Positions 53,659-62,231 of a stretch of 64,000 nucleotides of DNA are shown here, piece after piece. Below the pieces are notes generated by a model. That model saw only the letters and a list, made by a program, of their open reading frames with translations, had not been told where the DNA came from and ran no database searches. Made by a program: the position numbers and the translations under genes. Source of the DNA: CAUZIZ01 sp965222655 (GTDB lineage: Bacteria; Acidobacteriota; UBA6911; RPQK01; JAJDTT01); assembly GCA_965222655.1 (NCBI GenBank), contig CBDCUP010000018.1:930001-994000 (forward strand). The letters run 5' to 3'. Every line of letters starts with the position of its first letter. Position 1 is the first letter of the stretch.

Positions 53659-55011
53659 ATGAAGATTTCTGTTGTCGGTACAGGCTATGTTGGACTGGTG
53701 GTGGGTACCTGTTTGGCTGAAACGGGTAACGAGGTCGATTGTGTGGATGTGGATCAACAGAAAGTCGCGATGCTCAATGAGGGCAGGTCTCCGCTTTACG
53801 AACCGGGCCTTTCCGAGATGATCCAGCGAAACTTGATGGAGCACCGGCTCCGGTTCACGGCCGACTTGGCTGGAGCCGTTCAGGATTCGCGCGTTGTTTT
53901 CATCGCCGTGGGAACGCCTACTCGGGAGGATGGAGAAACGGATTTGAGCGCGGTTCTGGGCGTCACTGATGAGATTGCGCGCGTCCTCAATGAGTACAAG
54001 ATTGTCGTCAACAAGAGCACCGTACCGGTGGGCACCGGGGACCGGATCTTCCAGGAAATGAAGAAGATGTCCCGCTCTCCATTCGATGTGGCGTCCAACC
54101 CGGAGTTCTTGAAGGAAGGCACTGCGGTTGACGATTTCATGAAGCCGGATCGGGTGATTATCGGAACCGATGACGAAGCTGTCGCCAGGACCTTGAAGGA
54201 GCTGTATGCCCCTTTTACGCGCACTGGGGCTCCAATTCTGGTCATGAGTCGACGCAGTGCGGAGATGACCAAATACGCAGCCAATACGATGCTGGCCAGC
54301 CGGATCTCGCTCATGAATGAAATCGCCAATCTTTGTGAGCTTACCGGCGCGGACGTCAACTGGGTGCGACAAGGTGTAGGGCTGGACCGCCGCATTGGCA
54401 CCTCCTTCTTGTTTCCGGGTTTGGGATACGGGGGTTCCTGCTTTCCCAAAGACCTCAGATCCCTGATTCAGACAGGACAGTCACACGACTATGATCCGGA
54501 GCTGATCAGGGCCGTCGATCAGGTGAACGAACGGCAGAAGCGTGTCATAGCCCGGCGAGTGCTCGAGTTCTATTCCGGACGCTCCCGAGGCGAGGCTTCG
54601 GCCGAAGAGGCGGACGAGCGGGAAGCCGGTCTTTTGGAGGGCAGGACATTTGCTATCTGGGGCCTTGCGTTCAAGCCCCGAACCGATGACCTGCGAGAGT
54701 CGCCCGCACTGGTGATTATCGAGGAACTGCTTCGCAGGGGGGCCCAGATTCAAGCTTTTGATCCCGAGGCACTGGAGCCGGCACGACTTCACTTCGGCGA
54801 CCGAATTCAATATGCCGACAGTAGCTCCGAAGCCCTGCGAGGGGCTGACGCACTGATTCTGGCTACGGAGTGGAATGTCTTCCGCAATCCCGATTTCGAG
54901 AAGATAAAGGATCTTCTGAAGCAGGCGGTCATCTTCGATGGCCGCAATCAGTATGATCCCGGGGAGATGAAGGAGAGGGGCTTCGTTTACTTCGGAATTG
55001 GGAGAGGCTAG
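53659..55011 (+). CDS. ugd: UDP-glucose 6-dehydrogenase
   Basis: A 450-residue enzyme of the UDP-glucose/GDP-mannose dehydrogenase family. NAD-binding GTGYVGLVVG is at residues 7-16. The STVPVGTGD loop is at about 119-127. SNPEFLKEGTAVDDF (about 146-160) and the catalytic Cys in GYGGSCFPKDLRSL (about 258-271) follow. The C-terminal domain contains GLAFKPRTDDLRESP. It oxidises UDP-glucose to UDP-glucuronate, a donor for acidic capsule sugars. An insert of about 20 residues (about 305-325, Glu/Arg-rich) is seen before the C-terminal domain. Confidence 0.92.
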   Translation: MKISVVGTGYVGLVVGTCLAETGNEVDCVDVDQQKVAMLNEGRSPLYEPGLSEMIQRNLMEHRLRFTADLAGAVQDSRVVFIAVGTPTREDGETDLSAVLGVTDEIARVLNEYKIVVNKSTVPVGTGDRIFQEMKKMSRSPFDVASNPEFLKEGTAVDDFMKPDRVIIGTDDEAVARTLKELYAPFTRTGAPILVMSRRSAEMTKYAANTMLASRISLMNEIANLCELTGADVNWVRQGVGLDRRIGTSFLFPGLGYGGSCFPKDLRSLIQTGQSHDYDPELIRAVDQVNERQKRVIARRVLEFYSGRSRGEASAEEADEREAGLLEGRTFAIWGLAFKPRTDDLRESPALVIIEELLRRGAQIQAFDPEALEPARLHFGDRIQYADSSSEALRGADALILATEWNVFRNPDFEKIKDLLKQAVIFDGRNQYDPGEMKERGFVYFGIGRG

Positions 55012-55112
55012 CGCACGACCCCCCCATGCAAATATCGTCGTCTTCAAGGAATGGAGCACTTGGAATCTAACAGACCTGCTTTCGATGCTTCTGAGGAGGG
55101 TCCAGTTTCAAG

Positions 55113-56237
55113 ATGGTTTTGACCGAGTCTCTGGGAAAATACCCGCTGGTTTCAGTCGTGGTCGTCAACCACAATCGTGCGGAACTGCTCCGGGAATGTC
55201 TGGTCTCTTTACAGCGGCAGTCCTACCGCCCCCTCGAAATCCTGGTAGTGGACAATGGTTCGGAGGATCACAGCGACGCTGTAGTGGCATCGTTTCCCAA
55301 AGGACTCGTGCGGCTGACATCGCTGGGCCGTAACCTCGGTTTTGCCGCCGGCAGCAATATAGGAATCCGTGAGTCCAAGGGTGATATGGTCGCACTCTTG
55401 AACAATGATGCTGTCGCCCGGTCCTGCTGGATTGAAAAGCTGGTGGAAGCCATGCAGTCCTCGATTCAGATCGGGATGTGCGCTTCTAAAGTGCTCTTTT
55501 GGGGAACCGATGTGATCGACAAGGCGGGTCACCTGATGTATCCAGACGGGCAGAATAGGGGGCGGGGCACCGGAGAAGAAGATCGGGGCCAATACGATCG
55601 CCAGGCGGAGGTCTTTTTTCCCGACGGATGTGCTGCGCTGTATCGACGCCAGCTGCTCAACGACGTGGAAGGATTCGACGACAGCTTCTTCGCATACGGC
55701 GATGATGCAGATCTTGGGATTCGGGCCCGCTGGAAGGGTTGGAAGTGTCTCTACGTCCCCGAGGCGGTCGTTCATCACCACCACTCGTCCACCAGCGGCC
55801 CCTACTCTCGTGAGAAGGTGTACTGGGTAGAACGGAACCGGTTTTGGCTTGCCGTGAAGAATTTTCCGCTTCCCCTGTTGCTCTTGAGCCCAATACTGAC
55901 CATGAATCGATGGGCCTGGAATCTGCTGGCTGCTGCCCTTGGTCGGGGCGCTGCCGGTAACTTTAGAAGAGAAATCTCCCTGACCGCACTCCTGCTTGAG
56001 GTGCTTCGATCACAGCGAGATGGGTTTAGGTCGCTGGGCGAGATGTTAAGGAAGCGCCGCCTCATAATGGCCAGCCGCAGGATTAGCAGGCTGGAATTCT
56101 ATCGCCTCCTGCTGCAGTTTCGGATTTCCGCCCGGAAGCTGTCCTTTGAGGACTTGGACTACGCGTTTCGAAAGCGCAAGGATTCTCCGGACCAGGAGGC
56201 CTCTTCGGGAGACATCGGACGCGCAACCTGTAACTAG
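55113..56237 (+). CDS. GT2 glycosyltransferase
   Basis: A 374-residue family 2 enzyme with VVVVNHNRAE (about 14-23), VVDNGSEDHS (about 45-54), LLNNDAVA (about 96-103) and HHHSSTSG (about 222-229). A membrane-associated region with LPLLLLSPILTMNRWAWNLL (about 250-269) and a long charged C-terminus follow. It is the last gene of the plus-strand locus; the next 230 bp are repeat-containing and then mobile elements begin. Confidence 0.85.
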   Translation: MVLTESLGKYPLVSVVVVNHNRAELLRECLVSLQRQSYRPLEILVVDNGSEDHSDAVVASFPKGLVRLTSLGRNLGFAAGSNIGIRESKGDMVALLNNDAVARSCWIEKLVEAMQSSIQIGMCASKVLFWGTDVIDKAGHLMYPDGQNRGRGTGEEDRGQYDRQAEVFFPDGCAALYRRQLLNDVEGFDDSFFAYGDDADLGIRARWKGWKCLYVPEAVVHHHHSSTSGPYSREKVYWVERNRFWLAVKNFPLPLLLLSPILTMNRWAWNLLAAALGRGAAGNFRREISLTALLLEVLRSQRDGFRSLGEMLRKRRLIMASRRISRLEFYRLLLQFRISARKLSFEDLDYAFRKRKDSPDQEASSGDIGRATCN

Positions 56238-56280
56238 CCCGCATTTCTCATACCCGGTCGTCGCGAGAGGCCGAAAGCGC

Positions 56281-56350
56281 CGTCCTGACAAGGCTTGCGA
56301 CCGAGGCCCCCGCAGTCGTACTTTGACAGTACGTCGAGGAGGCCGACGGA
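56281..56350. repeat. Dispersed intergenic repeat (TACGTCGAGGA family), copy B
   Basis: Copy of the 5341-5415 repeat, with a small hairpin GTACT-TTGAC-AGTAC before ACGTCGAGGA. The remainder of 56238-56465 is non-coding. Confidence 0.55.
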
Positions 56351-56465
56351 GCATAACGGGAGACCTGGAAATGGTTCTCCCTCAAGGGGATTGATATCCC
56401 CCCGGTAAGGTCCTAGTCAGACCACCGGTATCTAGACCCAGGGACGAACCCCTGGGGAGCTCATG

Positions 56466-57826
56466 TCAAGAGGTGTGTAAATAGACTCAGGCGGCTTTCT
56501 CCTTCGACTCCTGGTTGACCAGGACTCCATTCACATACTTGGCTCCCTGATAGACATCTCTCATGAGCTCTGGAGCTTTGAGACGACGGAATCGTTTCTC
56601 GGCCACCAAGAGCATCTTCCAGATCACCGCCTGGGCGTTGTTCACCTTCTTGAAGCGCTTGGCCGCATCGGTTCGCAGCCGAAGTCCGGCGAACGGGGAC
56701 TCCACTGGATTCGTGGTGCGCAGGTGTTGCCACTGCTGCTTCGGGTAGTTGTAAAAGCTCACCATCCGATCCCAGTCCTGGTCCAACAGATCGGCCGCCG
56801 GAGCCAAGCCTCTGCTTCGGCACCACTCCTGGAAAACCCGTTTGAGGCGTTCCGCTTCCTGACGGCTCTCAGCATAGGGGATCTGGCGCAGAATCAATAA
56901 GGCCGTGGGCTGCTCGCGTTTGGGCACCTTGGCCAGGATATTGACGATGCGGTGATTCCAGCAACGCTGCTCTTCCGCCTCGGGGTAGACGTTGCACAAG
57001 GCCCCCCAGATGCCGAGGGGGCCGTCGGCGATGACCAGACGAGGAGCATTCATCCCCCGCCGCTTCAAGTCGCGTAACACCTCTGACCAACTTTCCGTCG
57101 ATTCCCGATAACCGCTCGTCACCGAAACCACCACCTTGCTGCCATCACTGAGCGCCGCAAGGACCACCAGCAGGACGGCCTTTTCCTTCTCCAGACCCGC
57201 TTTGACGTAGATTCCATCCGCCCATAAATAAACGACTTCCAGTTCCTCCAGGGGACGACTTTGCCAGACGGCCCATTCTTCTTGCCACTTCTCTTTCAGT
57301 CGGGCCACCGTGTTGGCCGACAAGGCCGCTTCTTCCCCTAAAAGCCCTCTTAATGCCAAGTCGAAATCGCCCTGAGCCAGGCCCTGCAAATACAGCTCTG
57401 GAATCAGGTCTCGGACTTGCTGCGCCCGTTTGGCAAACAGCGGCAGTACCCGGCTTTCAAAACGCTCTTCTAGATCTCGGACTCGAGGCCGTCGCACGGT
57501 GATCGTCCCGCTACTGAGGGTCAGTCGTCTGGCCTTGCCATAGCCGTTGCGGTATCCCGACGCTGGGTCCACTTTGCCTCGACGCTCACTCTTGTCTCGT
57601 CCCAGCAGCTCGGTCACCTCCTCCTCTAGTAGCTCCTGGACCCAAGACTGGACCTTCTCCCGCACCCAATCTTCCAGCTCCTGGAAACAGACTCTTGACT
57701 CCACAGTCCCCTCAATGTTCTTCTCTTTCATGCGGTGTGTACTCCTTCCTTTATGGGCCTTCCGGCCCTGGGTTTAGGTCAACCCGGAAGGATACTCACC
57801 GCCTCTGCTATTTACACACCTTTTGA
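56466..57826 (-). mobile_element. IS256-family insertion sequence
   Basis: The terminal inverted repeats TCAAGAGGTGTGTAAATAG (56466-56484) and its complement at 57808-57826 differ at one base. AGCTCA occurs near both outer edges (56458-56463 and 57831-57836) and may be part of an imperfect target duplication. The element carries one transposase gene and is about 1.36 kb, the normal size for the family. Confidence 0.85.
56487..57731 (-). CDS. IS256-family (mutator-type) transposase
   Basis: A 414-residue DDE transposase of the Transposase_mut family. Catalytic-type residues lie in VYLWADGIYVKAG (about 167-179), LVIADGPLGIWGAL (about 233-246) and TTNPVESPFAGLRLR (about 349-363). The C/H motif EEQRCWNHRIVNIL (about 253-266) is typical. 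Intact frame. Read toward the polysaccharide locus. Confidence 0.92.
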   Translation of the reverse strand: MKEKNIEGTVESRVCFQELEDWVREKVQSWVQELLEEEVTELLGRDKSERRGKVDPASGYRNGYGKARRLTLSSGTITVRRPRVRDLEERFESRVLPLFAKRAQQVRDLIPELYLQGLAQGDFDLALRGLLGEEAALSANTVARLKEKWQEEWAVWQSRPLEELEVVYLWADGIYVKAGLEKEKAVLLVVLAALSDGSKVVVSVTSGYRESTESWSEVLRDLKRRGMNAPRLVIADGPLGIWGALCNVYPEAEEQRCWNHRIVNILAKVPKREQPTALLILRQIPYAESRQEAERLKRVFQEWCRSRGLAPAADLLDQDWDRMVSFYNYPKQQWQHLRTTNPVESPFAGLRLRTDAAKRFKKVNNAQAVIWKMLLVAEKRFRRLKAPELMRDVYQGAKYVNGVLVNQESKEKAA

Positions 57827-57904
57827 TGGTAGCTCACCCCTGGGACCGGAAAGTGTTGCGAGGTGAAGTGTGTTAGACACTGAATCCGGACCAATTAGCC
57901 CCGA

Positions 57905-59020
57905 CTGGGGTATCCATTTAACCGGACCCATCCGGGCCGGCAGTTCTCCAGGGGCGGTTCGCTGGAGGGCGATCCAGGCTCGGCGGGTGCCCGCGCGCCT
58001 GGGGCGGCGTGGGCGACACCGCCCGGGGCCGCTTGGTGGCGATAAGGTCCTGGTAGCGTAGCGGCTCGTGGGCAGCGGCGAGTTCGAGCACCCGGTAGAA
58101 GACCATCCCGCGGCTTCGGGAGCGTCGGCGGTTGAAGCGGAACACGAACTCATCCAGGTAGCTGGCCAGGTGGGCGGGCTCCACCGATCCTTGGTGGGTG
58201 CCCAGCAGCCACCGCTTGGCCAGTGAGGCGACACGGTGCACCGCGGGCAGTAGCTCGCCGGTATCCTCCCCGCGGGCCCGGGCCGCCCGCTGGCTGCGTC
58301 GAGCATGGACGTAGCCGAGCTTCTCCAGACCGTGGTAACCCTGCCAGCCGTCGGTGAAGACCGTCGCGCCCGGCTCAACGTGATCTGTCACGAACGGGTG
58401 CAGCGACGCGGCCGACGCATCAGCCAGCGGCAGCATGCGGCAGCGGCCAAGCCCTTTCGGCTCCCGGACCTCCACCGCGATGCCGGTCAGCACCTTCTTG
58501 CCCCTGGCCCGGCCACCTGCCAGCCCCGGCTGCTCACCGCCGATGTAGGTCTCATCCACCTCCACCATGCCGGCTAGTCGGTCGCGGCCCCGGCGCACCA
58601 GCACCGACCGCAGCCGATGCAGCATGGCCCACGCGGTCTGGTAGGAGCCGATCTCGAGCGTCCGCTTCAGGCTCAGCGCCGAGATCCCGTCTTTGCCCGT
58701 GGCGAACAGCCAGCAGGCATTGAACCATACCGTGAGCGGCGTGCGCGTCCGGTCAAAGATCGTGCCCGCAGTCACCGAACTACGGCCGCCGCACCCGGAG
58801 CACCTGAAGCGCCCATCGCCCAGCCGCCAGCCACCATCGTGGCCGCAGTCCGCGCAAGCGAAGCCAGCGGGCCATCGCAGCCACTCCAAGTAGTCCAGAC
58901 AGTCCGCATCGGTGCGGAACCAGGCCTGGAACTCGCCCACGGACCTCGGATAGTGCGTGCCAGCACGAGGGTGATCCACCGCCTCAGCCTACATTCAGTC
59001 CGGTTAAATGGATACCCCAG
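57905..59020 (-). mobile_element. IS1595-family insertion sequence, complete
   Basis: The 1116-bp element has perfect 23-bp terminal inverted repeats (57905-57927 and 58998-59020, beginning CTGGGGTATCCATTTAACC). It is flanked by a perfect 8-bp target duplication AGCCCCGA (57897-57904 and 59021-59028). Both features match the IS1595 family. GC content is clearly higher than in the surroundings, suggesting arrival from a high-GC donor. It sits in the 5' RNA part of group II intron 1. Confidence 0.95.
57918..58979 (-). CDS. IS1595-family (ISXO2-like) transposase
   Basis: A 353-residue protein. An N-terminal zinc ribbon (CADCG ... CSGCG, about residues 40-62) is followed by the ISXO2-like DDE/DDN core: MVEVDETYIGGEQPG (about 137-151), ATVFTDGWQGYHGL (about 206-219) and FRFNRRRSRSRG (about 285-296). 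The C-terminus runs into the terminal repeat. Strong GC bias with Arg/Ala/Gly-rich composition. Confidence 0.93.
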   Translation of the reverse strand: MDHPRAGTHYPRSVGEFQAWFRTDADCLDYLEWLRWPAGFACADCGHDGGWRLGDGRFRCSGCGGRSSVTAGTIFDRTRTPLTVWFNACWLFATGKDGISALSLKRTLEIGSYQTAWAMLHRLRSVLVRRGRDRLAGMVEVDETYIGGEQPGLAGGRARGKKVLTGIAVEVREPKGLGRCRMLPLADASAASLHPFVTDHVEPGATVFTDGWQGYHGLEKLGYVHARRSQRAARARGEDTGELLPAVHRVASLAKRWLLGTHQGSVEPAHLASYLDEFVFRFNRRRSRSRGMVFYRVLELAAAHEPLRYQDLIATKRPRAVSPTPPQARGHPPSLDRPPANRPWRTAGPDGSG

Positions 59021-59370
59021 AGCCCCGATATAACGTTCGTCGAGTTAGGCCGAGGGTTTCGTTATGCCCGCAGGCAACAGGAAGCACCGCGTTAGGACGA
59101 GTGGTGGTTCCCACTCCGGGGTCGCAGACGGCATCGAGCAACACCACAGGAGGGAGAAGACAGACCAGGCGGGTCGAGGACCTCTTGGCGGCGGAGCTGA
59201 CGCCGTCGAGTATGCGACGGCGACGTAACAGGAGCGGCGCAAATGGGTCTCGATCTGGGATGGGGACCGGTGTAGCGAAGAAACCGGGTAATGCCGGTGG
59301 AGTGAAGGTCCCCACGGTGAGTCGATCGCGGGTGGGCAAACATCCGCTCTACCCAGGAGAGAGAAGACGG
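59021..59370 (+). ncRNA. Group II intron 1, 5' RNA domains
   Basis: Non-coding DNA before the reverse-transcriptase gene. It shares ordered motifs with 62232-62709: GCAGGCAACA, GCGTTAGGACGAGTG/GCGGTAGGGCGAGTG, and GTAGCGAAGAAACCGGGTAATGCCGG-type (from 59272) versus GTAGCGATGAGGTCCGGTAATG (from 62619). These are typical of group II intron domains I-IV. The part left of the IS1595 insertion (57841-57896) is probably also intron RNA; its 5' splice site is not fixed. Confidence 0.7.
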
Positions 59371-60563
59371 ATGGCAAGAGACCTAACGCGAATAGGGGAG
59401 AAGGCGCGCGCGGAACCGAAGACGTGTTTGACGTCGATCTATCACTTTGTGAAGGATGTGGATCTGCTGCGGGCCTGCTACCAGCAGGCGGAGAAGGGAA
59501 AAGCTCCCGGAGTCGATGGAGTCACCAAGCAGGAGTACGGGCGGAACCTGGAGAGCAATCTCGAAGATCTGTCCGAAAGACTGGGCCGGATGGCTTACCG
59601 TCCGAAACCGGTCTTGCGCCGGTACATTCCCAAACCCGGCAGCCGGAAGAAGCGGCCGTTAGGGCTGCCTAGCTTTGAGGGAAAGCTGGTCGAGAAAGCA
59701 CTCAGTCGAGTGCTGGAACCGATCTATGAGGCGGACTTTCTAGACTGTAGCTACGGCTACCGACCGGATCGAACGCAGCCTCAAGCGCTAGCGAAGCTAG
59801 GACAGACCATCCAACGCCGGAAGGTTAGCTGGGTCGTCGACGCCGACATTCAGGGCTTTTTTGACCACCTGAATCAGGAATGGCTGTTGAAGTTTCTGGA
59901 GCAGCGGATCGGCGACCGGCGGGTCTGGCGTCTGATCTGGCGGATCCTCAAAAGCGGCGTGATGGAAGACGGATTGGAGCGGGCTAGCGAGGAAGGAACC
60001 CCGCAAGGGGGGAGCCTCTCGGCCCTGCTGTCGAACGTCTACCTGCACTACGTTCTGGATCTGTGGGTCGAACGTCGCTTCAAGCCGAGCTGTCGGGGGG
60101 AGGTGGATCTGTTTCGCTACGCGGACGATTTCCTAGTGTGCTTTCAGCACCGCGATGAAGCCGAAGAGTTTCTGCGGCAACTGAAGGCGCGCCTGGAGCA
60201 GTTCCACTTGGTACTTTCTGAGTCCAAGACGAAACGGGTGGCCTTTGGACGCTTTGCCCGCGAAGAGGCCCAGCGGAAGGGCCAGAAGCTGGAGACCTTT
60301 GAGTTTCTCGGCTTCACCCACTACTGTGGGCTCAGCCGCAAGGGCTACTTCAAGGTCAAGCGCCAGACGTCGCGTAAGAAGTTTCATGCGAGCCTGCAGA
60401 GACACACGGAGTGGCTGAAGAAGCACCGCCACCGTCTGAAGACGGGAGCGTTGCTGCGGCTAGCCAAGCTGAAACTGGTGGGACACCTGAACTATTACTC
60501 CATCACCGACAACGGACCGAGGTGCGAGGCCTTCAGAATCCAGTTCATGCGGCTGTTCTTTAG

Positions 60564-62039
60564 AGTAGGCACTACGTGCCGACGGCCCCTGGCCGTAAAA
60601 GGTAGTTTTGGGACGTGGCAGCCGAGGACGGAAAGGGAGGCTACTTGACACGCTTGCTGGTGGAGAGGAGCATCGCTGCCCATGAGCCGGTGGGGCGGTC
60701 CGATCGCCATCGCGGAGATCCTCTTGACGAGCAACAACTTCCAGCGCTACATCGCCTGGAAAGGGGGACAGGTGCGGCGGGCAGTCCACCACCATGTCTC
60801 CCGGATGCTGTCGTGCCGGACCGCGAAACTGGGGCTGCATTTGTTTGGGTGCTCCAACTGTCCTACCGTCAAGGTCGTACCCCACAGCTGCAAATCGGTC
60901 TTCTGTTCCAGCTGCGGGAAGGTCCGCACCGACCAGTGGTGCGACGAGCTCCTCTCGGATCTCCTGGAGGTGCCCTATCGGCACTTGGTCTTCACCCTGC
61001 CGTGGGAGCTGCGGCTGGTGATCCAGGACAACCGTCGGGTCCTGCTCAACGTGTTGTTTCGAGCCGCCGCGGATGCTGTCTTGAGTCTCAGCGGGCAGGG
61101 ACCCACCCCACGAGGGCGCAAGAGCCAGCCCTGGCTGGCGGCCAGACGTCCAAGCCGGCGCTACTTGCCAGGCCTGATCATCGTCTTGCACACCTTCGGG
61201 TCCGACCTCAAATGGAACCCCCATCTCCATATGATCGTCACCGCCGGAGGGCTCAACGGCGCCGGCGATCGCTGGCAGGCCGCCCCCCAACGCTATCTCG
61301 TCCCGGCCCCCCTGCTGGCTACGGAGTGGAAGTTGAACGTCCTCCACGGAGTGCGCCGCGCTCACCAGTCCCAGCCCCTGGTGCGTCGCCGGCTTCGAAG
61401 CGACCCCCGACGCCGGATCGAGGTGGACAAGCTCTTGGGGCACATTCGCAAGAAGCGCTGGCATATCCTCATCGGTCCGTCGTTGAAAAGTGCCGACCAA
61501 GCCGTCCGTTACGCCTGCCGTTATACCAAGCGGCCCGTGATTGCCGAAGGGCGCATTATCAAGTTCGCTCAGGGCCACGTGACCTTTCGTTTCAAGGACT
61601 ATCATCAGGACCGGAAGATCCGAGTCCGAAAACTCCCCGTGTTGACCTTCATTGACCGTTTGGTTCAACACCTGCCGGAGGTCGGGTTTCGACAAGTCCG
61701 TCACTATGGGTTATTCTCGAACATCAAACGCACCAAGCTCCTGAAGAGGGCTCGTCAACTTTTAGCCCAGAGGAAAAAACGCCGTTCCAAGCCCCAGACG
61801 TGGGAGCAGAGGCGCCAGGCAGCGGGGGACAGGAAGCCTCTTTCTTGCCCGCGATGTGGCCATCCGATGGAGCTTTGGTGCCTTTTATTCGGACCACCCC
61901 GTATGATCGCGCAACTGCTTGGGATCGAACCACAGACAAAGGTCCCTCCCAATCTCTTGCTGACTCGATCACAGGTCTTAGCTGTCATGATTTGACTATT
62001 ACAGCTCGCTTCGCTTCGCTATCGAAATTCCGAGACTGT
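60564..62039 (+). mobile_element. IS91-like rolling-circle insertion sequence
   Basis: The interval removed to restore the reverse-transcriptase gene begins AGTAGGCACTACGTGCC and ends AATTCCGAGACTGT (edges uncertain by 2-3 bases because of shared TTA). It has no target duplication and no long terminal inverted repeats, as expected for IS91. A hairpin (GGCAC-TAC-GTGCC) lies at the left end. The insertion target is near GTTC. Both ends are repeated in the 114-bp element at 7562-7675. Confidence 0.82.
60682..61995 (+). CDS. IS91-family Y2 transposase
   Basis: A 437-residue HUH (Y2) transposase. The N-terminal zinc-binding region has Cys/His pairs (FGCSNC, PHSC, VFCSSCGKVR; about residues 56-84). 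The catalytic part has HLVFTLPWELR (about 100-110), the HUH metal site in WNPHLHMIV (about 177-185), and the paired tyrosines in VRYACRYTKRPV (about 275-286). A C-terminal Cys pair (SCPRCGHPM) may bind zinc. These features define IS91/ISCR-type rolling-circle transposases. Intact. Confidence 0.92.
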   Translation: MSRWGGPIAIAEILLTSNNFQRYIAWKGGQVRRAVHHHVSRMLSCRTAKLGLHLFGCSNCPTVKVVPHSCKSVFCSSCGKVRTDQWCDELLSDLLEVPYRHLVFTLPWELRLVIQDNRRVLLNVLFRAAADAVLSLSGQGPTPRGRKSQPWLAARRPSRRYLPGLIIVLHTFGSDLKWNPHLHMIVTAGGLNGAGDRWQAAPQRYLVPAPLLATEWKLNVLHGVRRAHQSQPLVRRRLRSDPRRRIEVDKLLGHIRKKRWHILIGPSLKSADQAVRYACRYTKRPVIAEGRIIKFAQGHVTFRFKDYHQDRKIRVRKLPVLTFIDRLVQHLPEVGFRQVRHYGLFSNIKRTKLLKRARQLLAQRKKRRSKPQTWEQRRQAAGDRKPLSCPRCGHPMELWCLLFGPPRMIAQLLGIEPQTKVPPNLLLTRSQVLAVMI

Positions 62040-62172
62040 TAAGTGGCTGAACCGACGAAGCCAACGACACAGCTACACTTGGGAGCAATATATTCAAGCT
62101 CTCGCCTGGGTGGGTTGGCCCTTGGTCCGGCGGGTCCATGATCTCAGTCCGCTTGCTAGGAGTCGGCCCTGA

Positions 62173-62231
62173 ATGGCCACCGAAGAGCCGTATGTGGGGT
62201 TGCGGCCTGGCAAGGCCGCGTATTCTATTGG
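62173..62231. other. Remnant 3' end of intron 1 / junction with intron 2
   Basis: GAAGAGCCGTATGTGG (from about 62183) resembles the first strand of a group II intron domain V. The expected returning strand is not seen; instead TTGCGGCC-TGGCAA-GGCCGCG follows. Intron 1 may be truncated here by intron 2. Confidence 0.4.

Larger units (their letters stand above)
59371..62172 (+). pseudogene. Group II intron 1 reverse transcriptase/maturase, split by IS91-like element
   Basis: The N-terminal part starts at ATG 59371 (MARDLTRIGEKARAEPK) and contains the RT fingers/palm motifs KGKAPGVDGVTKQEY, RPLGLPSFEGKLVEKAL, the EGTPQGGSLSALLSNVYL block, and the catalytic FRYADDFLVCF. A maturase thumb region runs to RIQFMRLFF near 60560. 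The missing end resumes at 62041 as KWLNRRSQRHSYTWEQYIQA and stops at 62170-62172. Removing 60564-62039 rejoins the protein as RLFFKWLNRRSQ. No endonuclease domain. Splicing help is presumably lost. Confidence 0.88.

Noticed and set aside
59008..59370. N-terminal extension of the intron 1 reverse transcriptase
   Set aside because: The frame is open but the sequence matches intron RNA motifs; the RT domain starts naturally at ATG 59371.
60460..61704. 414-codon minus-strand frame across the IS91-like element
   Set aside because: It spans an insertion junction and is opposite the Y2 transposase with its clear HUH and Tyr motifs.
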